Shown: positions 60,595 through 64,000 of the stretch, one piece after another
Layout: each line of letters starts with the position of its first letter
How positions within the stretch are numbered: the stretch's first letter is position 1
Assembly: GCA_017480445.1 (NCBI GenBank)
Contig: JAFVAO010000046.1
Coordinates: 1 to 64,000 of the forward strand
Direction: 5' to 3'
DNA length: 64,000 bases
Source: Lachnospiraceae bacterium
GTDB taxonomy: Bacteria > Bacillota > Clostridia > Lachnospirales > Lachnospiraceae
Position numbers and translations under genes: made by a program
Notes under the pieces: model-generated
Databases searched by the model: none
The model's input: the letters and a program-made list of their open reading frames with translations, nothing else
Told to the model about the DNA's origin: nothing

Positions 60595-61746
60595 ATGAAG
60601 ACAGCGGTGATTGGTGTAGGGAACATGGGCAGCAGATATGCGGCGCTGATACAGGACGGCAAAATCGACGGGTTAGAGCTTACGGCACTCACCAGAGTGC
60701 GCGATGCGTGCAGAGAATTGCTGCTTCCGTCCATCGAGGCGGGGATTCCGGTGTTTGAGAGCGCGGACGCACTTTTTGAGGCGGTGGAACGGGGAGAACT
60801 GCAGCTGGATGCAGTGATCATAGCGACACCACATTTTGCACATGAAGAGCTTACGGTGCGGGCATTTCGGAATGGGCTGCATGTGCTCTGTGACAAACCC
60901 TCCGGCGTGTACAGCAGGCAGGCGCGAGTGATGGAAGAGACCGCACAGGAGACGGGGCGGGTATTCGGCATGGTATTCAACCAGCGCGCGCTGCCGATTC
61001 ATCAGCAGTTGTGTGAGCTGGTACAGAGCGGGAAATATGGCGCCTTAAAACGGGTCAATTGGGTGGTGACGGATTGGTATCGGCCCAATCAGTACTATAC
61101 CTCCAGTTCTTGGCATGCTACCTGGGATAAGGACGGTGGCGGCGTGCTGCTCAATCAGTGCCCGCATAATCTGGATCTGCTGCAATGGATCTGCGGTATG
61201 CCGGCGCGGGTACAGGGCTTTTGCAAAGAGGGTCATTTTCACGACATCGAGGTGGAGGACGATGTGACCGCATACATGGAGTGGGAAAACGGGGCGACCG
61301 GCACGTTTATCACTTCCACGGGAGATGCGCCGGGCATCAATCGTCTGGAGATCTCGCTGGAGGAGGCGATGATCGTCTGCGAGGGCGGAAAACTGCGCAT
61401 CGGAGAACTGCAGCAGGAAATGGGCTGCAAGGAGGCCGAGTACCGTGCGAATTCCACGGATTACTTCCGGAAGATCAAGGGAACCTGGACGGAGCTTACA
61501 CCGCCCAAGGAGGAAGATCCTTACCGGAATGTGTTGCAGGGCTTTGCGGATGAATGTCTGGGAAACGGCCATAATATTGCTCCCGGTACCGAGGGCAGAA
61601 AGAGCCTGCTCATCGGAAACGCCATCTATCTTTCCTCCTGGGAACACCGCATGGTGGAATTGCCCAAGGCCGGTACAGAGGAGGAGCAGGCATTCGAACG
61701 GCAATTTGAAGAGCATTTGCGCCAAAAAATTGTGGGAGAAATGTAA
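60595..61746 (+). CDS. Gfo/Idh/MocA-family oxidoreductase (second)
   Basis: 383 residues. MKTAVIGVGNMGSRYAALI is the NAD-binding start, DAVIIATPHFAHEELTV and HVLCDKPSGVYSRQA (family lysine) follow, and GGGVLLNQCPHNLDLLQWICG is the catalytic His/Asp region of the second domain. It resembles dehydrogenases acting on sugars or inositol rather than biliverdin reductase. ACAGGAGG precedes the ATG at 60595. It follows the ApbA-like gene and precedes the aldo-keto reductase gene, suggesting one sugar- or keto-acid-related pathway that I cannot name. Confidence 0.88.
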   Translation: MKTAVIGVGNMGSRYAALIQDGKIDGLELTALTRVRDACRELLLPSIEAGIPVFESADALFEAVERGELQLDAVIIATPHFAHEELTVRAFRNGLHVLCDKPSGVYSRQARVMEETAQETGRVFGMVFNQRALPIHQQLCELVQSGKYGALKRVNWVVTDWYRPNQYYTSSSWHATWDKDGGGVLLNQCPHNLDLLQWICGMPARVQGFCKEGHFHDIEVEDDVTAYMEWENGATGTFITSTGDAPGINRLEISLEEAMIVCEGGKLRIGELQQEMGCKEAEYRANSTDYFRKIKGTWTELTPPKEEDPYRNVLQGFADECLGNGHNIAPGTEGRKSLLIGNAIYLSSWEHRMVELPKAGTEEEQAFERQFEEHLRQKIVGEM

Positions 61747-61814
61747 TGTTTGAGCGGGCTTTGTCCTGTTGAGGAGTCTGTTTGTGATAAGCTGTGGGCT
61801 GTTTGGAGGTGCGT

Positions 61815-62993
61815 ATGAATTATCGGAAAGATCGTTACGGGAATGAATTGTCTATTTTGGGATATGGCTGCATGCGATTCAGTACAAAGGGCGGCAAAAT
61901 TGATCTTGAAAAGGCGGAGCAGGAGATTCTTGCGGCCTTTCAGGCAGGAGTGAATTATTATGACACGGCCTATATTTACTCCGGCAGCGAGGCAGCGCTC
62001 GGCGAGATTCTGAAGCGCAATAACCTCCGGGATCAGGTGTATATTGCCACCAAGCTGCCCCATTATCTGATCAAAAACAGAGAAAGTCTGGATAAGTATT
62101 TTGAGGAACAGTTAAAGCGGCTGTGTACGGACCATGTGGACTACTATCTGATGCACATGCTGACAGATGTGAAAACCTGGGATCGCCTTAAAGCGCTCGG
62201 CATTGTAGAGTGGCTGCAGGAGAAGCAGAGAAAAGGTGCTATCCGGCAGGTGGGGTTCTCTTATCATGGCAATTCAGATATGTTCATAGCGCTGTGCGAC
62301 GCGTATGACTGGGATTTCTGCCAGATCCAATATAATTATCTCGACGAACATTCCCAGGCCGGGAAAAAGGGACTGCACTATGCAGCGTCAAAGGGGCTTC
62401 CGGTGGTGATCATGGAGCCGCTGCGCGGCGGAAAGCTGGTGAACCTTCTGCCGCCTAAGGCGAAAGCGTTGTTCGCGGATTACCCGGTAAAGCTTTCCCC
62501 TGCCGCATGGGCGTTCCGGTGGCTGTGGAATCAGCCGGAGGTTACCTGTGTATTGTCCGGTATGAATTCGCTGGAGATGGTGCAGGAGAATGTGCGGATC
62601 GCATCGGAGGCAGAGGCGGACAGTTTTACGGAGGAAGATCATGCATTGATTGCGAAGGTCGTGCAGGAGATCAACGCAACGACCAAGGTGGGCTGCACAG
62701 GATGCAGATATTGTATGCCCTGTCCGAAGGGCGTGGACATCCCCGGCAGTTTTGCAGCTTATAACCGCATCGCATCCGACGGGAAAATGGAGGCCTTTCG
62801 GGAATACTTCATGTGCACGGGTCTGCGGAAGGATTCGGCGGCAGCCTCCAATTGCATTGCGTGCGGCAAATGCGAGCAGCACTGTCCTCAGTACATCGAG
62901 ATCCGCAAGGAACTCAAAAATGTGCGCAAGGCGTTTGAGGGACCGATCTATAAGCTCGCCCGCAGAGCCATCAAGCTGTTTAAGGCGTATTGA
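61815..62993 (+). CDS. aldo/keto reductase with C-terminal 4Fe-4S ferredoxin domain
   Basis: 392 residues. The barrel domain has GYGCMRF, GVNYYDTAYIYSGSE (catalytic Asp50/Tyr55), IATKLPHY (lysine) and LMHMLTD (histidine). Residues ~295-365 add CTGCRYCMPCPKGVDIP and CIACGKCEQHCPQYIEI, seven or more cysteines fit for two clusters. This architecture is common in anaerobic Clostridia. It likely uses ferredoxin-level electrons or a NADPH/FeS chain; the substrate is unknown. GGAGGTGCGT precedes the ATG. It overlaps the following minus-strand gene by 14 bases at its 3' end. Confidence 0.9.
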   Translation: MNYRKDRYGNELSILGYGCMRFSTKGGKIDLEKAEQEILAAFQAGVNYYDTAYIYSGSEAALGEILKRNNLRDQVYIATKLPHYLIKNRESLDKYFEEQLKRLCTDHVDYYLMHMLTDVKTWDRLKALGIVEWLQEKQRKGAIRQVGFSYHGNSDMFIALCDAYDWDFCQIQYNYLDEHSQAGKKGLHYAASKGLPVVIMEPLRGGKLVNLLPPKAKALFADYPVKLSPAAWAFRWLWNQPEVTCVLSGMNSLEMVQENVRIASEAEADSFTEEDHALIAKVVQEINATTKVGCTGCRYCMPCPKGVDIPGSFAAYNRIASDGKMEAFREYFMCTGLRKDSAAASNCIACGKCEQHCPQYIEIRKELKNVRKAFEGPIYKLARRAIKLFKAY

Positions 62994-63243
62994 GGGGCGC
63001 CTGGGAAGCGGAAAGGTCTTCCAGCTGCTGCATAAATTGCTCCAGACTGCCGGCTTTTATGGCAAATTTAAACAGTTGTTTTAACGTAGTAATGTTGGTG
63101 ATCGCGCGGATGCGTTCTTTCAAGGAATCCGGAATCTCTCCGTATTCGGAGAGAAGATCCAGGATGTCTGCAATGGTAGTTTCGATTATAGCCTCTTGTT
63201 TTGCATCCCTGCGTTGCCACGCAATGATATCGTCAAATTTCAT
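62980..63243 (-). CDS. C-terminal fragment of an Rpn/PD-(D/E)XK transposase-like protein
   Basis: 87 residues. The segment from KFDDIIAWQRRDAKQEAIIETT onward with LDLLSEYGEIPDSLKERI and LKQLFKFAIKAGSLEQFMQQLE matches the helical C-terminus of Rpn-type recombination-promoting nucleases (PDDEXK_2). The catalytic N-terminal domain is absent. A start at ATG 63243 has GAGGAA nearby; the frame is open to 63333. It could be a stand-alone regulator or a remnant of a full gene. Confidence 0.55.
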   Translation of the reverse strand: MKFDDIIAWQRRDAKQEAIIETTIADILDLLSEYGEIPDSLKERIRAITNITTLKQLFKFAIKAGSLEQFMQQLEDLSASQAPLNTP

Positions 63244-63418
63244 ATAACCATTCCTCGCTTTCGGAGTTATGCTCTGCCAATATTCAATTATATAGTTGTG
63301 TGAAAAACTGGCGAAAAGCCTAACAAAAGTCATAGATACAGTAAAACTGTTTTCAGATTTTTCACTTGATTAATATGGGAAAAGCATAGCATGAAAATAA
63401 TGGAATGTCAAGATTGCA

Positions 63419-63643
63419 TTAAGGCTTTCTGGAAGGGTATGGGGTCTTTCGATCCGTCAGCTCCAATATATAGTCAACACTCGTATGGTGAAAATGAGAC
63501 AACTTGATTAAGACACTGGTAGGAATATCGTTTTCGCCGGTCTCATATTTAGAGTAACCGGTTTGCGACATCCCCAGTACCTGAGCCATCTGTTTCTGGG
63601 TCATATCTTTGTCTTCCCGCAGATCCCGTATCCGTTTGTACAT
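63419..63643 (-). CDS. XRE-family transcriptional regulator
   Basis: 74 residues: one Cro/CI helix-turn-helix (IRDLREDKDMTQKQMAQVLG, MSQTGYSKYETGENDIP) and the usual closing IKLSHFHHTSVDYILELTD. A near-complete match to the XRE pattern. The 15-bp inverted repeat directly upstream (63674-63719) is its likely operator, implying autoregulation and control of the divergent secreted-protein gene. The ribosome site is AGAGGGAAAAT. Confidence 0.88.
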   Translation of the reverse strand: MYKRIRDLREDKDMTQKQMAQVLGMSQTGYSKYETGENDIPTSVLIKLSHFHHTSVDYILELTDRKTPYPSRKP

Positions 63644-63673
63644 AATTTTCCCTCTCGTCTAAATCATAGTATA

Positions 63674-63721
63674 TATAACCTGTTTCAGATTATTGATTTT
63701 TAACCTGAAACAGGTTATAAT
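63674..63721. promoter_or_regulatory. 15-bp inverted-repeat operator overlapping a strong promoter
   Basis: TATAACCTGTTTCAG (63674-63688) is mirrored by CTGAAACAGGTTATA (63705-63719) across 16 bases. On the plus strand TTGATT (63693-63698), a 17-bp spacer and TATAAT (63716-63721) form a near-consensus promoter whose -10 box lies in the right arm. The left arm lies 30 bases upstream of the XRE gene, over its own promoter region. The layout fits a divergent switch controlled by the XRE protein. Confidence 0.75.
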
Positions 63722-63901
63722 TATTAGTAGATATTTGTCCTAAAATTAGAAAGAAATTAGTAGTGTTATAAGGAAAGTAGATTCTGTAGCTATGAAAAGG
63801 AAGGAGAGATTCACGTCAAGAAGTCAAGATAGAAGCGACAAGATAACGGAGATGTATAATATTGATAATAAGCGAAGAAATATTTTAAGCGAGGAGGAAA
63901 T

Positions 63902-64000
63902 ATGATGAGAAAAAGAAAAATCTGGGCTGTATTGATGGCTTTTACATTGTTCTTGTGTGAGTTCGATATTCATGCAGTACAAGCAGAGAATTATTTTCCA
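63902..64000 (+). CDS. start of a secreted protein, cut by the window end
   Basis: ATG at 63902 (or 63905) follows GAGGAGGAAAT. The visible 33 codons encode a signal peptide: basic start MRKRK, hydrophobic IWAVLMAFTLFLCEF, then AVQAEN as a possible cleavage site. The gene continues beyond 64000. The long leader from the promoter at 63693 (about 175 bases) holds nothing I recognise. Divergent from and probably controlled by the XRE gene. Confidence 0.6.
   Translation, partial: MMRKRKIWAVLMAFTLFLCEFDIHAVQAENYFP

Noticed and set aside
1..64000. CRISPR array
   Set aside because: No series of direct repeats with regular spacers was seen; the only large repeats are inverted, at 1-137, 9046-9232 and 35622-35788.

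Overview
The window looks like chromosomal DNA from a Lachnospiraceae-type Clostridium (anaerobic, spore-lineage Firmicute). The evidence is a moderate GC content with strong GGAGG-type ribosome sites, DUF5717/DUF5716 genes, a 2-hydroxyacyl-CoA dehydratase-type cluster with its activase, a SpoIID-fold protein, PD-(D/E)XK/AAA accessory genes, and two tRNAs with A34 anticodons (Pro-AGG, Leu-AAG), which occur in some Firmicutes. No rRNA, CRISPR array, complete insertion sequence or prophage is visible.

Layout. 1-7.1 kb: a large palindromic repeat, a PepD-type dipeptidase, tRNA-Pro(AGG), a YgjP-type metalloprotease, an RlmCD-type rRNA methyltransferase, a polar amino-acid ABC importer and a convergent DHH phosphoesterase. 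7.3-12.1 kb: a uronate operon (kduI, kduD, a DhuI-like RpiB-fold isomerase, a KDPG aldolase fused to a VOC domain, a KDG kinase) that takes unsaturated uronates from pectin or glycosaminoglycans to pyruvate and glyceraldehyde-3-phosphate. A 187-bp palindrome lies inside it. 12.3-24.4 kb: a sulfur/cysteine region. It has an intact cysK, a divergent AraC-type regulator with a degenerate receiver domain, and then a long operon: a CysK paralogue without the PLP lysine, a molybdopterin oxidoreductase, a four-cluster ferredoxin subunit, a second cysK broken by one nonsense codon, an 18-codon small ORF, an amino-acid ABC importer, an amidohydrolase and a PatB-type C-S lyase. 24.4-31.5 kb: small regulators, a secreted Ig-repeat protein, tRNA-Leu(AAG), a polytopic membrane protein and a nuclease-ATPase fusion.

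31.6-39.9 kb is the most unusual region. It holds a CooC/AcsF-type nickel-chaperone ATPase with a CxC motif, two HgdB-like iron-sulfur subunits, an HgdC-like activase, a one-helix membrane protein, and a protein whose C-terminus resembles the A-cluster region of acetyl-CoA synthase. The set is split by a AAA-ATPase/PD-(D/E)XK gene and a VOC gene. Together they suggest an undescribed ATP-driven low-potential metalloenzyme system that may need nickel.

39.9-49.8 kb: a SpoIID/peptidoglycan-binding protein, a two-gene ABC exporter and a four-gene operon of unknown function (DUF5717, DUF5716 actin/Hsp70-like fold, helical-repeat protein, coiled-coil membrane protein). 49.9-56.8 kb: purine genes purC, purB, a PurF-like protein lacking its nucleophilic cysteine, and purA, with an orphan trpF next to purC. 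56.9-64 kb: a LysR regulator, a HAD phosphatase, two Gfo/Idh oxidoreductases around an ApbA/PanE reductase, an aldo-keto reductase with ferredoxin domain, an Rpn-type remnant, an XRE regulator with a clear operator, and the start of a secreted protein cut by the window end.

All functional calls come from motif recognition by eye. No alignment or database search was run.
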